Shown here: one piece after another, positions 43,923 to 53,789 of the stretch
How the letters are laid out: every line of letters starts with the position of its first letter
How positions within the stretch are numbered: the first letter of the stretch is position 1
The notes under the pieces: generated by a model
Told to the model about the DNA's origin: nothing
The model's database searches: none
What the model saw: the letters and a program-made list of their open reading frames with translations, nothing else
Assembly: GCA_023957235.1 (NCBI GenBank)
Contig: JAMLHI010000002.1
Span: forward strand, 263,836-327,835
Direction of reading: 5' to 3'
DNA: 64,000 bases
Source: Chitinophagales bacterium
GTDB taxonomy: Bacteria; Bacteroidota; Bacteroidia; Chitinophagales; JADIYW01
Position numbers and translations under genes: made by a program

Positions 43923-44225
43923 ACGAATTTAGACACTTATTCAACAATCAATTTACTAGCTTTTACAATCAATAAAGTAATCATCCATACAATAGTTGAA
44001 ATTGGAAATATAAAAACCACAAAGATTAACACAAAATAATATTCCGCTCAAAATAGGCCAATACAGCAATAAACACAAAGGCAATTTAATTTCAAAAAAG
44101 ATATTTTTATCTAAAATAGCTAAACATTTATATTCAATTATACGTTGGATTATATGTGCTGAGTGTTAATTTATTAATACAAATAGCAATTTTTATTCTT
44201 ATCACCATTAAAAAACATCATTATT
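43923..44225. other. 303-bp divergent promoter region, no element resolved
   Basis: This AT-rich stretch lies between the patatin gene (minus) and acnA (plus). No exact TAnnTTTG box, hairpin or RNA gene was seen in either direction. Confidence 0.35.
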
Positions 44226-47000
44226 ATGAGTTTCAACCATTCCAAAGCTTTAAAGACAATTAAAATTCAAGGTAAAACTTATAATTATTGCTCTTTGAGG
44301 GATTTGCCCGAAAAAAAAGTTTCCCAACTTCCTTTTAGTATTCGTATTCTACTAGAAAATGTATTGAGAAATTTCGATGGGTTTAGTATTACAGAAGAGC
44401 ATATTGACACATTGCTCAATTGGAATCCGAATCCAGTAGATAAAGATATTCCATTTAAACCTGCACGAATTTTAATGCAAGATTTTACAGGTGTTCCAGC
44501 AGTCGTGGATATCGCTTCTCTAAGAGCAGAATATGTCAGGCATGGGAAAGATGGAAAGAAAATCAATCCAGCCATTCCAGTTGATTTAGTCATAGACCAT
44601 TCAGTCCAAGTTGATTATTATGGGACTGATTATTCTTACAATAAAAATGTAGAATTAGAATTTGAAAGGAATCAAGAGAGATATGAATTATTGAAATGGG
44701 CACAAAATGGATTGGATAATTTTACAGTAGTTCCTCCAGGAATGGGAATTTGCCATCAGGTAAATTTGGAATATTTGGCTAAAGGAATTATTGCTAGAGA
44801 TGGATGGTTGCTTCCTGACACACTTGTAGGCACGGATTCACATACACCTATGGTGAACGGTATAGGGGTTATAGCATGGGGAGTTGGAGGTATAGAAGCA
44901 GAAGCAGCAATGTTGGGACAGCCTATATTTTTCACTTGTCCAGAAGTTATCGGACTCAAACTCACAGGAAAAATTCCAAATGAATGTACAGCGACTGACC
45001 TTGTTTTATCAATTACTAGAGCTTTAAGGGATAAAGGAGTTGTCGGAAAATTTGTTGAAGTATTCGGCGAAGGGCTTGATAACCTATCTGTTACAGACAG
45101 AGCTACTATTAGCAATATGTCGCCTGAATTTGGTTGTACAGTTACCTATTTCCCCATTGATAATCGTACTCTAGAGTACATGCATACCACCAATAGAAGT
45201 GAAGAACAAATCAGAATTGTAGAAGAATATTGCAAAGAAAATCTTTTGTGGCGAACAGGGAATGAGGAAATTCAATATTCTTCTATAGTTGAATTTGACC
45301 TCAATACATTAGAACCTACAGTATCAGGTCCTAAACGCCCTCAAGATAAAATATTTGTAAAAGATTTAGGAAAACAATTTGCTCATTTATTAGATAAAGA
45401 GTTTCAAAGAAATTATGCAGAATTAGATCAACGTAAAGAATCAGCTTGGCTAGCTGATGGTGGTTCAGGTACGGAGTTTACCTTTGGCAAAGTACCAATG
45501 GATAAGATTTCTGAAATGCAAGTGACCAAAGAAGCTCTTCAGTCCGTCCGAATCAAACATAATAATCAAGAATTTATTTTGAGTGATGGAAGTGTTGTGA
45601 TAGCTGCAATCACTAGTTGCACCAATACTTCCAATCCTGCTGTAATGATTGGTGCTGGATTATTAGCAAGAAATGCAGTAGAAAAGGGATTAAGAACCAA
45701 ATCATGGGTAAAAACTTCTCTAGCTCCTGGCTCAAAAGTTGTCACACAATATCTGGAACGTTCCAAACTCAATGATTATCTAGAAGCACTTAGATTTCAT
45801 ACAGTAGGTTATGGCTGCACTTCATGTATAGGCAATTCAGGCCCATTACCTCCTCATATTGCAGAGGCAGTGGATAAAGGAAATTTAGTGGTAGCATCAG
45901 TGCTATCAGGCAATAGAAATTTTGAAGCAAGAGTACATCCACAAGTGAAAATGAATTTTTTAATGTCACCAATGCTTGTTGTCGCTTATGCCCTAGTAGG
46001 AAGGATAGACATCGACCTCATCAATGACCCACTTGCAATAGATCCTAATGGTCAAGCAGTATATCTCAAAGATATATGGCCAAGTAGAGAAGAAATTATA
46101 CAGACCATAAACGATTGTGTCAAACAGAGTGATTTTGAAGAAGTCTATAATGTCATCTTTGATGGTTCTACTGACTGGCAAAATCTTGAAGTTGAATTGG
46201 AACAAAACTATTCATGGAACAAATCTTCAACTTATATTCAAGAAGCACCATTCTTTGAAAACCTTTCTATACAACCTGATAAAACACAGGATATCAAAAA
46301 TGCTAGAGTATTATTATATTTAGGAGACTCTGTCACTACAGACCATATTTCTCCAGCTGGTTCATTCAAAGAAGATAGTGCTGCCGGTAAATATTTGATA
46401 GCTAAAGGTGTTGAAAAAGAACATTTTAACTCTTATGGATCAAGAAGAGGCAATCATGAAGTCATGATGAGAGGTACTTTTGCCAATGTCCGTATCAAAA
46501 ATAAAATTGTCGAAAAAGAGGGAGGTTACAGCCAATATTTCCCTACAGGTGAAGTCAAAACAGTATTTGAAGTAGCAATGGACTACGAAAAAGATAAAAC
46601 ACCACTTATTGTTATTGCTGGCAAAGAATATGGCTCTGGTTCATCTCGTGACTGGGCGGCTAAAGGCACTTTATTATTAGGAATTAAAGCAGTCATTGCA
46701 GAAAGTTTTGAACGAATACATAGAAGTAATTTAGTCGGAATGGGTATTGCACCACTAGTATTTAAAGATGGGGAAAATGCGCAAAGTCTTGGACTTGACG
46801 GCTCAGAAACTTTTAATATTATAGGTTTAAAAGACAATCTCACTCCCCATAAGCTTCTTGAAGTTCAAGCTATACATCCTTCAGGTAAAACAACTACTTT
46901 TCAGGTCAAAGCAAGATTAGACTCAGCAATTGAAAAAGAATATTACACAAATGGAGGTATATTGCAATATGTATTGCGTGAATATCTTAAAAATAGTTAA
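44226..47000 (+). CDS. acnA: aconitate hydratase AcnA
   Basis: Aconitase interconverts citrate and isocitrate in the TCA and glyoxylate cycles, using a [4Fe-4S] cluster. The 924 residues fit the long AcnA/IRP-type form. Cluster cysteines are in AAITSCTNTSNPAVMIGAGL (about 455) and YGCTSCIGNSGP (about 535). The active-site region LVGTDSHTPMVNGIGVIAWG is near 200, and the C-terminal swivel domain has GKEYGSGSSRDWAAKGTLLLG near 800. It is monocistronic and followed by a clear terminator. The AcnA type is usually more oxidation-resistant than AcnB. Confidence 0.97.
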   Translation: MSFNHSKALKTIKIQGKTYNYCSLRDLPEKKVSQLPFSIRILLENVLRNFDGFSITEEHIDTLLNWNPNPVDKDIPFKPARILMQDFTGVPAVVDIASLRAEYVRHGKDGKKINPAIPVDLVIDHSVQVDYYGTDYSYNKNVELEFERNQERYELLKWAQNGLDNFTVVPPGMGICHQVNLEYLAKGIIARDGWLLPDTLVGTDSHTPMVNGIGVIAWGVGGIEAEAAMLGQPIFFTCPEVIGLKLTGKIPNECTATDLVLSITRALRDKGVVGKFVEVFGEGLDNLSVTDRATISNMSPEFGCTVTYFPIDNRTLEYMHTTNRSEEQIRIVEEYCKENLLWRTGNEEIQYSSIVEFDLNTLEPTVSGPKRPQDKIFVKDLGKQFAHLLDKEFQRNYAELDQRKESAWLADGGSGTEFTFGKVPMDKISEMQVTKEALQSVRIKHNNQEFILSDGSVVIAAITSCTNTSNPAVMIGAGLLARNAVEKGLRTKSWVKTSLAPGSKVVTQYLERSKLNDYLEALRFHTVGYGCTSCIGNSGPLPPHIAEAVDKGNLVVASVLSGNRNFEARVHPQVKMNFLMSPMLVVAYALVGRIDIDLINDPLAIDPNGQAVYLKDIWPSREEIIQTINDCVKQSDFEEVYNVIFDGSTDWQNLEVELEQNYSWNKSSTYIQEAPFFENLSIQPDKTQDIKNARVLLYLGDSVTTDHISPAGSFKEDSAAGKYLIAKGVEKEHFNSYGSRRGNHEVMMRGTFANVRIKNKIVEKEGGYSQYFPTGEVKTVFEVAMDYEKDKTPLIVIAGKEYGSGSSRDWAAKGTLLLGIKAVIAESFERIHRSNLVGMGIAPLVFKDGENAQSLGLDGSETFNIIGLKDNLTPHKLLEVQAIHPSGKTTTFQVKARLDSAIEKEYYTNGGILQYVLREYLKNS

Positions 47001-47022
47001 TTTAAGATTTATTTCAACTAAT

Positions 47023-47049
47023 GCCTTCTAAATAAAAGAAGGCTTTTTT
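47023..47049 (+). terminator. Rho-independent terminator after acnA
   Basis: GCCTTCT/AGAAGGC, a 7-bp stem with a 7-nt loop, runs into six T residues 22 bp after the acnA stop. Confidence 0.85.
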
Positions 47050-47144
47050 ATTTTTTCTTCTAAAAAAATGATTTATTTGAAGCGTAAAAAAGATTAGAGA
47101 TATTTTTTATACACATTAATTCATCATTTAATTCAAATTACAAA

Positions 47145-47984
47145 ATGGACACAACAAGTTTAGCTGTAGATTTTAATGGATTATCACATTCATTATTAAC
47201 AAAAGGCAGTGAAATCCTTATGGAATACGGCCTAAAAATAGCAGGTGCTATTTTAATTTATATCATAGGTACATGGATTATTAAAAATATTTCAAAAGGA
47301 CTGAACAAACTATTTGCAGGAAAGAAATACGACCCTTCTCTTCAAACATTTCTAAGGTCATTAGTTTCTATTGGTTTAAATGTATTATTAATTATTGTCA
47401 TTATTGGTCAATTAGGAGTCAATACCACAAGTTTTGCTGGCTTGCTTGCAGGTGCTGCTGTCGCTATTGGAGCAGCGTTGAATGGCACATTGGGTAATCT
47501 TGCTGGTGGAGTCATGCTGTTAATATTCAAACCATTTAAAGTAGGTGAAATGATTGAAGCACAAGGGGCTATAGGTGTAGTAAAAGAATTGAGTATATTC
47601 AATACAATTATTTTATCACCTGAAAACAAAACAATTATTCTACCTAATGGTCCTCTATCCACTGGAACAATTACCAATTACAATACACATGGCAACCTGA
47701 GGGTGGACTTGGTCATGGCTATTGCCCTAGATCAAAACATTGATAAAGCCAGACAAATCGCTATAGATGCAATGCTTTCTCACCCCAAAGTTCTTAAATC
47801 TCCAGTTCCTGAAGTAGCTTTGTTAAAAGTAGCCGATGGCATGACCACCCTTGCAATTAGACCTTATACAACACAAGCAGCTTATTGGGATGTCTATTTT
47901 GGAGCTCAAGAATTAGTTAAAAATGCATGGGATAGCCAAGGCATTAGTGGCCCAATTCCTCATAGGGTGATTATACAAAAATAA
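47145..47984 (+). CDS. small-conductance mechanosensitive channel (MscS family)
   Basis: This 279-residue inner-membrane protein has three N-terminal membrane helices and a cytoplasmic domain, the same plan as E. coli MscS. The pore helix region reads NTTSFAGLLAGAAVAIGAAL (about 87-107), then LGNLAGGVMLLIFKPFKVGE, the typical glycine-alanine packing of TM3, followed by ILSPENKTIILPNGPL. It opens under membrane tension to release solutes on hypo-osmotic shock. It is monocistronic and followed by a terminator. Confidence 0.95.
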   Translation: MDTTSLAVDFNGLSHSLLTKGSEILMEYGLKIAGAILIYIIGTWIIKNISKGLNKLFAGKKYDPSLQTFLRSLVSIGLNVLLIIVIIGQLGVNTTSFAGLLAGAAVAIGAALNGTLGNLAGGVMLLIFKPFKVGEMIEAQGAIGVVKELSIFNTIILSPENKTIILPNGPLSTGTITNYNTHGNLRVDLVMAIALDQNIDKARQIAIDAMLSHPKVLKSPVPEVALLKVADGMTTLAIRPYTTQAAYWDVYFGAQELVKNAWDSQGISGPIPHRVIIQK

Positions 47985-48003
47985 ATTTCAACCCAAATTA
48001 ATT

Positions 48004-48026
48004 CTATTCTAGAATAGCACTATTCT
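48004..48026. repeat. overlapping palindromes after the mscS gene
   Basis: A perfect 14-bp palindrome (CTATTCTAGAATAG, 48004-48017) overlaps a second 7-bp inverted repeat (AGAATAG-CA-CTATTCT, 48011-48026). It lies just upstream of the mscS terminator and could be an operator or a 3'-end structure. Confidence 0.4.
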
Positions 48027-48035
48027 AGTTCTAGT

Positions 48036-48076
48036 AAAAGGCATGGATGAGACAATACTCACTCATGCCTTTATTT
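48036..48076 (+). terminator. terminator after the mscS gene
   Basis: AAAGGCATG pairs with CATGCCTTT (9 bp) across an 18-nt loop and is followed by a T-rich tail. It lies about 50 bp after the channel gene stop. Confidence 0.65.
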
Positions 48077-48186
48077 ATTCCCCCTTTTTAATTCATAAAA
48101 AATTAACATCCATATAATATTCAAATCTATTTTTTATATTTATACCAAACGTTCATTCAATAAAAAAACAAAACTAATCTCTCTAT

Positions 48187-49719
48187 ATGAAATCACTTTA
48201 TTTTAATGAAGACCATCAAATTTTCAGACAATCCGTTGCTGATTTTGTCAATAAAGAAATCATGCCTTTTGCAGACCAATGGGAAAAAGATGAAAAAATA
48301 CCTCGTGACTTATTTGTTAAATTAGGAAATCAGGGATTTCTTGGAATTAACCATGAAGAAAAATATGGAGGTTCACAGGCTGATATATTTTATACTGTCA
48401 CCTTTTTGGAAGAATTGGCTAAATGTGGTTATGCCGGGGTCTGTGCAGCAGTATCTGTACATCAATATATGGCAACTAATCATTTGTCAGAAGCTGGCAG
48501 TGATCAACTTAAAGAAAAATTTCTTCGTCCTGCAATAGAAGGAACAAAAGTAGGTGCTATTGCGATTACAGAACCTTTTGGTGGATCTGATGTACAAGCT
48601 ATGCGTACAACTGCAACTTTAGATGGAGATAATTATATCATCAATGGTTCTAAAACATTTATTACCAATGGTCATTTTGCAGACTTCGTTGTGGTAGCTT
48701 GTAAGACAGATACTAATGCAGGTATCAATGGCGTCAGTCTAATTGTTGTAGAAAGGGGGACAAAAGGATTTACTTCTTCTCAATTAAAAAAAATAGGATG
48801 GCATTCTTCAGATACAGGAGAACTCGCTTTTGACAATGTCATCGTTCCTAAAGAAAATCTGATAGGTAAAGCTGGAATGGGATTTTTTTATATCATGGAA
48901 AGTTTCCAGATTGAAAGATTAGTGGCAGCCGTAATGGGTGTAGGTGGTGGATATGCTTGTTTGGAACAGACTTTAAAATATATGAATGAAAGAGAAGTAT
49001 TTGGAAAGCCTATCAAAAAATATCAGGTTCTTCGTCATGAGATAGTACAGCTATATACAGAATTAGAGGCTGGAAAACAAATGACTTATAATGCAGCTTG
49101 GTTGATGCAGAATGGTGAAGTCCCTGTCAAAGAATGTTCTATGGCCAAATTATATATGACTGAATTGGGCAATAAAATAGTAGATAAGTGTTTACAGATG
49201 TTTGGAGGCTATGGCTATATGGAAGAATATCCGATTGCTCGTGCATATAGAGACGCACGTGTAAGCACTATTGTTGGCGGCACTACTCAAATCATGAGAG
49301 AGATTCTATCCAAAATCATCATTGATGATGTCAAATACAAAAAAGTCTATAGTGATGAAAATGTACAATTCGATGAAAAGCCATGGGGTCATCCTCAAAC
49401 TGCTGCTGAAATTATTGAATCTATTCCATTGAGGCTTAAAAAAGATAAAGCAGCAGGATATAGCACTTTGTTTCATTTTGATATTTCAGGGGACACTGGA
49501 GGACAATATTCAGTGAAAATAGAAAATAGTGAAGCCACTGTTAATAAAGGCCTTGAAGGCAAGGCTGACTGCACTGTCACGGCAGACGCTCAGGTCTATG
49601 CTGATGTAGAATTAGGAAAAACAAGCCCTGAACTAGCATTTATGAGTGGTCAGATTAAAGTAGATAATTTAGGGGCAATGATGCAGTTTGTCAGATATTT
49701 TAAGAAAGTGACGGGCTGA
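48187..49719 (+). CDS. acyl-CoA dehydrogenase with C-terminal SCP2-like domain
   Basis: This 510-residue protein has an FAD-dependent acyl-CoA dehydrogenase body (about 1-385) with the usual AITEPFGGSDVQAMRTTATL (about 125-145), FITNGHFADFVVVA, and the C-terminal YPIARAYRDARVSTIVGGTT with the helix bundle. It has an unusual added 115-residue tail (about 395-510): FHFDISGDTGGQYSVKIENS, LEGKADCTVTADAQVYADVE and LAFMSGQIKVDNLGAMMQF, which is an SCP2-type sterol/lipid-carrier domain. Ordinary bacterial acyl-CoA dehydrogenases end near residue 385. The fused carrier may present or sequester acyl substrates. It is monocistronic. Confidence 0.9.
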   Translation: MKSLYFNEDHQIFRQSVADFVNKEIMPFADQWEKDEKIPRDLFVKLGNQGFLGINHEEKYGGSQADIFYTVTFLEELAKCGYAGVCAAVSVHQYMATNHLSEAGSDQLKEKFLRPAIEGTKVGAIAITEPFGGSDVQAMRTTATLDGDNYIINGSKTFITNGHFADFVVVACKTDTNAGINGVSLIVVERGTKGFTSSQLKKIGWHSSDTGELAFDNVIVPKENLIGKAGMGFFYIMESFQIERLVAAVMGVGGGYACLEQTLKYMNEREVFGKPIKKYQVLRHEIVQLYTELEAGKQMTYNAAWLMQNGEVPVKECSMAKLYMTELGNKIVDKCLQMFGGYGYMEEYPIARAYRDARVSTIVGGTTQIMREILSKIIIDDVKYKKVYSDENVQFDEKPWGHPQTAAEIIESIPLRLKKDKAAGYSTLFHFDISGDTGGQYSVKIENSEATVNKGLEGKADCTVTADAQVYADVELGKTSPELAFMSGQIKVDNLGAMMQFVRYFKKVTG

Positions 49720-49751
49720 AAATAGCATTTTAAAATAGTAGATAAGTGAAT

Positions 49752-49774
49752 AGGCTGCCCTTTTTGGACAGCCT
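49752..49774 (+). terminator. terminator after the acyl-CoA dehydrogenase gene
   Basis: AGGCTGCCC/GGACAGCCT with one mismatch around a T5 loop; the downstream tail is T-rich but interrupted. Confidence 0.6.
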
Positions 49775-49826
49775 CATTTCTTTATATAAAAATTTTCAGG
49801 AATCTGAATACAATTAGGTATAAACT

Positions 49827-51602
49827 TTAGATATCTGCATCACACCTATGCGCCAAAAATCTAGAAGATTTAGGGTATGCATAAAACTTCATATACTCCC
49901 CTCTTTCTATATTTTTTTGAATTTGTCTCCAATATTTTGATTGAAAAATATCAGAATGTTCCTGCATAAACAGATCACCGATTGGACCGGAAGGCACCAT
50001 GAAATTTTTAAACTCTTCGGGGAAAATATCGTGGTGTTCGACAGAAAATGCTGACTCATGATGATACATTTCTTCTCCTTCTATTGGTTCAGGCAGTCTT
50101 CTAAAACGACATTCTGTTACCTGACAGATTTCATCATAATCGTAAAAAATAACCCTGCCATGTCTAGTTACTCCAAAATTTTTCAGCAATAAATCTCCTG
50201 GAAAAATATTTGCCTTAGCTAGCTCCTTGATACAGTTCCCATAGTCTAACATTGCTTTACAAGTATCGACAATACTAGCCTTTTCCAAATAAAGGTTTAG
50301 AGGATCCATTTTTCTTTCCATATAACAATGAAGAATAGTTACATGTTCATCTGTAATCACAACAGATTTAGTAGCAACTAGTTGGAACTCTTTAATAAGT
50401 TCTTCTGTAAACAAATGCCTTGGGAACCTCAAATGCTCAAATTGATGTGCATAAGCCATACGCCCAACCCTATCATTCAGTTCAACTTCTCTATATTTTT
50501 TGACAACTTGTTCTCGTGTAACATTCTTAGGATTGTCAAATTTGTCTTTAATAATTTTAAAAACAAAAGGATAGTTTGTCAATGTAAATACACACATGAC
50601 CATCCCTTTAATACCAGGAGCAATTATAAATTTATCATCATGGTTTCGGACATAATTCATTAAATCCCTATACATAGTAGTTTTTCCATTTCGGAAATAA
50701 CCAATTGCATCATACAGTTCGGACATCGGCTTGAATGGCATTATCGTCTTTAGATAATCTATCAACTCCACTGGTTTCTGAGTGCTCACCATAAAAGAAG
50801 AGCGAGTAAAGCTGAATAAAATACTGATATCTGAAGGGTTATTGACAAAAGCATCAACAAATAATCCATTATCCTCATTGAGAATTGCAATAACAAAAGG
50901 CATCACCCAACGTCTATATCTCAATTTCCCAACAACAAAGGCACCTCTGTTTCTGTAAAATATAGGATTGACTAATTCTATACTTTCTAAAAAAATATTA
51001 TTTTTTTGAAAAACAATAATTGGTGTCAGATAATCCATTATCGCCTTACTATCTCTTTCTATATCTTCCCATTGAACTTTAAAATTCAATGACAAAAGCA
51101 AATTCTTGATGGCTTCAGCTGATAATTTATGAACAGTAATTTCTCTATAAATTTTAGGTTCAGTAAATTCTACTATATGATAATCTTCATTATTAAAAAA
51201 CTCAAATTGTTCACTGAATCCAATATTCACTTGATTAAATACCTTACGAGAAATAGAATTATAAAAAGTCTCTGTATTGGGTTTGTCGTATCGGTTTTGT
51301 ATCAAATGGCTGTAATAAAATTTAATCTTTTGCCATGTTTCAATATCATGAATTTTTCCTTTCAGTATAGGTTCAATGATAGAATAAGTCGTTTTGACCA
51401 TCTCACCATACAGATGATATCTTTGCACTGCTATATCAAAAAGCTCTTTATATCTTCTCTCTTCAAAGTAGTCATTAGCAAATTGAGTCAGTCCCAAAAA
51501 ATTATTAATAAGGGCATCCCAACTGTCATGGATGACACTAGCTACTTCCCATTCCATATTCTCAGTTACTTGAGGAGGATTATTTTTATTTCTAGTCATC
51601 AT
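49827..51602 (-). CDS. aceK: isocitrate dehydrogenase kinase/phosphatase
   Basis: AceK phosphorylates and dephosphorylates isocitrate dehydrogenase, switching carbon between the TCA cycle and the glyoxylate shunt. The 591 residues match the family length. Recognisable parts are the N-terminal regulatory domain (MEWEVASVIHDSWDALINNF), the nucleotide-binding segment APGIKGMVMCVFTLTNYPFV (about 327-347), the lysine and basic loop VFKIIKDKF, and the kinase core GDLLLKNFGVTRHGRVIFYDYDEI (about 462-487) with its DYDE motif. AceK is best known from Proteobacteria. acnA lies nearby but on the other strand; aceA and aceB are not in the window. Confidence 0.95.
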   Translation of the reverse strand: MMTRNKNNPPQVTENMEWEVASVIHDSWDALINNFLGLTQFANDYFEERRYKELFDIAVQRYHLYGEMVKTTYSIIEPILKGKIHDIETWQKIKFYYSHLIQNRYDKPNTETFYNSISRKVFNQVNIGFSEQFEFFNNEDYHIVEFTEPKIYREITVHKLSAEAIKNLLLSLNFKVQWEDIERDSKAIMDYLTPIIVFQKNNIFLESIELVNPIFYRNRGAFVVGKLRYRRWVMPFVIAILNEDNGLFVDAFVNNPSDISILFSFTRSSFMVSTQKPVELIDYLKTIMPFKPMSELYDAIGYFRNGKTTMYRDLMNYVRNHDDKFIIAPGIKGMVMCVFTLTNYPFVFKIIKDKFDNPKNVTREQVVKKYREVELNDRVGRMAYAHQFEHLRFPRHLFTEELIKEFQLVATKSVVITDEHVTILHCYMERKMDPLNLYLEKASIVDTCKAMLDYGNCIKELAKANIFPGDLLLKNFGVTRHGRVIFYDYDEICQVTECRFRRLPEPIEGEEMYHHESAFSVEHHDIFPEEFKNFMVPSGPIGDLFMQEHSDIFQSKYWRQIQKNIERGEYMKFYAYPKSSRFLAHRCDADI

Positions 51603-51615
51603 ATTACTAACTCAT

Positions 51616-51623
51616 CAAAGGTA
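51616..51623 (-). promoter_or_regulatory. -7 promoter element of aceK
   Basis: Minus-strand TACCTTTG matches TAnnTTTG, 13 bases before the aceK ATG, implying a leader of about 7-8 nt. Confidence 0.5.
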
Positions 51624-51741
51624 TGCAAGATAAAAAATTCTATTATTCATGAATGTCAAATTAGCTTACATCATAAAAACAACTCATACAATCTTAATGT
51701 TTGAGGAAAAGAATTGAAAATAAAACTATCAACCAACACAA

Positions 51742-52164
51742 TTATTTCCTTACAATAAACATTGTAATTCTACTAATATTCAATAAAACTCCTTTTTCGT
51801 CTGAAATCTTAATCTCCCACACTTGCGTAGTTCCACCTATGTGTATTGGCTTTGCAACACCATAAACATATCCTTCTTTAATACTTCTGATATGATTGCT
51901 ATTAATATCTAGTCCTACTGCATGACCTTTGCCTGGCTCTATAGTCAAGTTTGCTGCTACACTACCCAATGTTTCAGCCAAAACAACATGAGCGCCTCCA
52001 TGCAATAGTCCAAAAGGTTGCCTAGTACGATGGTCAACGGGCATTTTACCTGCTACAAAATCTTCCCCAACCTCAGTAAACTCTATCCCAATATAAGATA
52101 CCATATCTTCAAATCTATTTGAATTTAAAAATGCTGCCGTAACTGGAACTTTCCAAATGCTCAT
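51742..52164 (-). CDS. PaaI-family hotdog thioesterase
   Basis: This 140-residue hotdog-fold thioesterase would hydrolyse acyl- or aryl-CoA esters. It has the family pattern IGIEFTEVGEDFVAGKMPVD, then RTRQPFGLLHGGAHVVLAET (the HGG substrate-binding loop near residue 55), GLDINSNHIRSIKEGYVYG and a terminal strand. It is divergent from guaA, with 93 bp between the starts. The real substrate is unknown. Confidence 0.92.
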   Translation of the reverse strand: MSIWKVPVTAAFLNSNRFEDMVSYIGIEFTEVGEDFVAGKMPVDHRTRQPFGLLHGGAHVVLAETLGSVAANLTIEPGKGHAVGLDINSNHIRSIKEGYVYGVAKPIHIGGTTQVWEIKISDEKGVLLNISRITMFIVRK

Positions 52165-52241
52165 CCTATTTTTACTTTAAAATTATTATAATTGATTTTT
52201 CAACAAGATAATAATCTTAATTGAAATTCGAACGAAACTAC

Positions 52242-52249
52242 TAACTTTG
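52242..52249 (+). promoter_or_regulatory. promoter of guaA (-7 element with -33 TTG)
   Basis: TAACTTTG matches TAnnTTTG, and TTG at 52221-52223 lies 18 bp upstream, the usual -33/-7 spacing in Bacteroidota. The ATG is 8 bases after the box, so the leader is only a few bases long and there is no room for a purine riboswitch. Confidence 0.6.
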
Positions 52250-52257
52250 CACTGCAA

Positions 52258-53787
52258 ATGAATAAGCATATTTTAATCTTCGATTTTGGTTCTCAATACA
52301 CGCAATTAATTGCTAGACGAATTAGAGAACTAAATATTTATTGTGAAATCGTTCCTTTCAATACAAAAATTTCTAATCTGGATAATGTTAAGGGGATTAT
52401 CCTTGCAGGAAGCCCATTCTCGGTCAGAGATAAAAATGCTTTACAATTTCCAATCAAAGATTATATAGGTGTATTGCCTATTTTGGGAATCTGCTATGGT
52501 GCACAATATATTGCCCAACAATTAGGTGGAAAAGTAGAACAATCTAATAAGAGAGAGTTTGGAAGAGCCAATTTAGACTTCATAAAAACTGACAATCCAC
52601 TCTTTAATAAAATTTCTAAAGCCTCTCAAGTGTGGATGTCTCATGGGGATACTATCACAGAGTTGCCTGAAGGAGCTATTTTATTAGCTAATACAGAAAG
52701 TATTCCAGTGGCTGGATATCAATTGAATCATTTAGATGTTTATGGAATTCAATTTCACCCAGAAGTTACACACTCTACTGACGGCTTACAATTATTAAAA
52801 AACTTCACAGTAGATATTTGTGGATGTCAACAAGATTGGACACCAAAATCTTTTATTGAAACGACTGTTCAAGAAATTAGATCAACTGTTAAAACGGAGA
52901 AGGTAGTATTAGGATTATCTGGTGGAGTAGATTCAAGTGTTGCTGCATTACTATTGCACAGAGCTATCGGCCAACAACTCACTTGTATTTTTATCAATAA
53001 TGGATTATTAAGATACAATGAATTTAATGACGTATTAGACAGTTATAAGCACTTGGGCCTTAATGTTATCGGAGTAGATGCTACTTCTGAGTTCATGGAA
53101 GCACTCCAAGGGAAAACTGATCCTGAAGATAAACGAAAAGCTATAGGCAAAACTTTTATAGATATTTTTCAGCATCAAGCCAATGAATTGAAAGATGTCA
53201 ATTGGCTAGCGCAAGGAACCATTTATCCAGATGTAATTGAATCTATTTCAGTATATGGTCCAGCAGCAAAAATAAAATCTCATCATAACGTAGGAGGACT
53301 GCCAGAGAAGATGCATTTGAAAATTATTGAACCCCTCCGAAAATTATTTAAAGATGAAGTTCGTAGAGTAGGTGCAGCATTAGAATTACCTGACCATATT
53401 TTACACAGGCATCCATTCCCAGGGCCTGGATTAGGAATTAGAATTCTTGGAGAAGTTACTTTAGAGAAAGTCAATTTAGTTCAAAAAGCTGATCATATTT
53501 TTATCAATGGACTGAAAGAAAATAATCTCTACCATCAAGTATGGCAAGCCGGGGTCATTCTTCTTCCAATACAGTCTGTAGGAGTAATGGGCGATGAAAG
53601 AACTTATGAAAATGCAGTAGCCTTAAGAGCAGTTACATCAGTAGATGGTATGACTGCAGACTGGTGTCATCTTCCCTATGAGTTTCTAGCCAAAATCAGT
53701 AACGATATTATCAATCAAGTCAAAGGTGTCAATAGAGTAGTATATGATATCAGCTCTAAACCACCTGCCACTATAGAATGGGAATAA
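52258..53787 (+). CDS. guaA: GMP synthase (glutamine-hydrolysing)
   Basis: GuaA aminates XMP to GMP using glutamine and ATP. It has 509 residues. The N-terminal class I amidotransferase domain has catalytic [15 protein letters not shown] (cysteine near 82), and [11 protein letters not shown] near 165. The ATP-pyrophosphatase domain starts with [20 protein letters not shown] (about 220). The C-terminal dimerisation domain has [18 protein letters not shown] and ends KPPATIEWE. It starts a few bases after its promoter. A lipoprotein gene follows with only 2 bp between. Confidence 0.98.
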   Translation: MNKHILIFDFGSQYTQLIARRIRELNIYCEIVPFNTKISNLDNVKGIILAGSPFSVRDKNALQFPIKDYIGVLPILGICYGAQYIAQQLGGKVEQSNKREFGRANLDFIKTDNPLFNKISKASQVWMSHGDTITELPEGAILLANTESIPVAGYQLNHLDVYGIQFHPEVTHSTDGLQLLKNFTVDICGCQQDWTPKSFIETTVQEIRSTVKTEKVVLGLSGGVDSSVAALLLHRAIGQQLTCIFINNGLLRYNEFNDVLDSYKHLGLNVIGVDATSEFMEALQGKTDPEDKRKAIGKTFIDIFQHQANELKDVNWLAQGTIYPDVIESISVYGPAAKIKSHHNVGGLPEKMHLKIIEPLRKLFKDEVRRVGAALELPDHILHRHPFPGPGLGIRILGEVTLEKVNLVQKADHIFINGLKENNLYHQVWQAGVILLPIQSVGVMGDERTYENAVALRAVTSVDGMTADWCHLPYEFLAKISNDIINQVKGVNRVVYDISSKPPATIEWE

Positions 53788-53789
53788 AA

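Noticed and set aside
52165..52257. Purine riboswitch upstream of guaA
   Set aside because: The promoter is only a few bases from the ATG, leaving no leader for an aptamer.
53778..53789. Upstream ATG of the lipoprotein gene at 53778 overlapping guaA
   Set aside because: The signal peptide is best from 53790, which lies 2 bp after the guaA stop.
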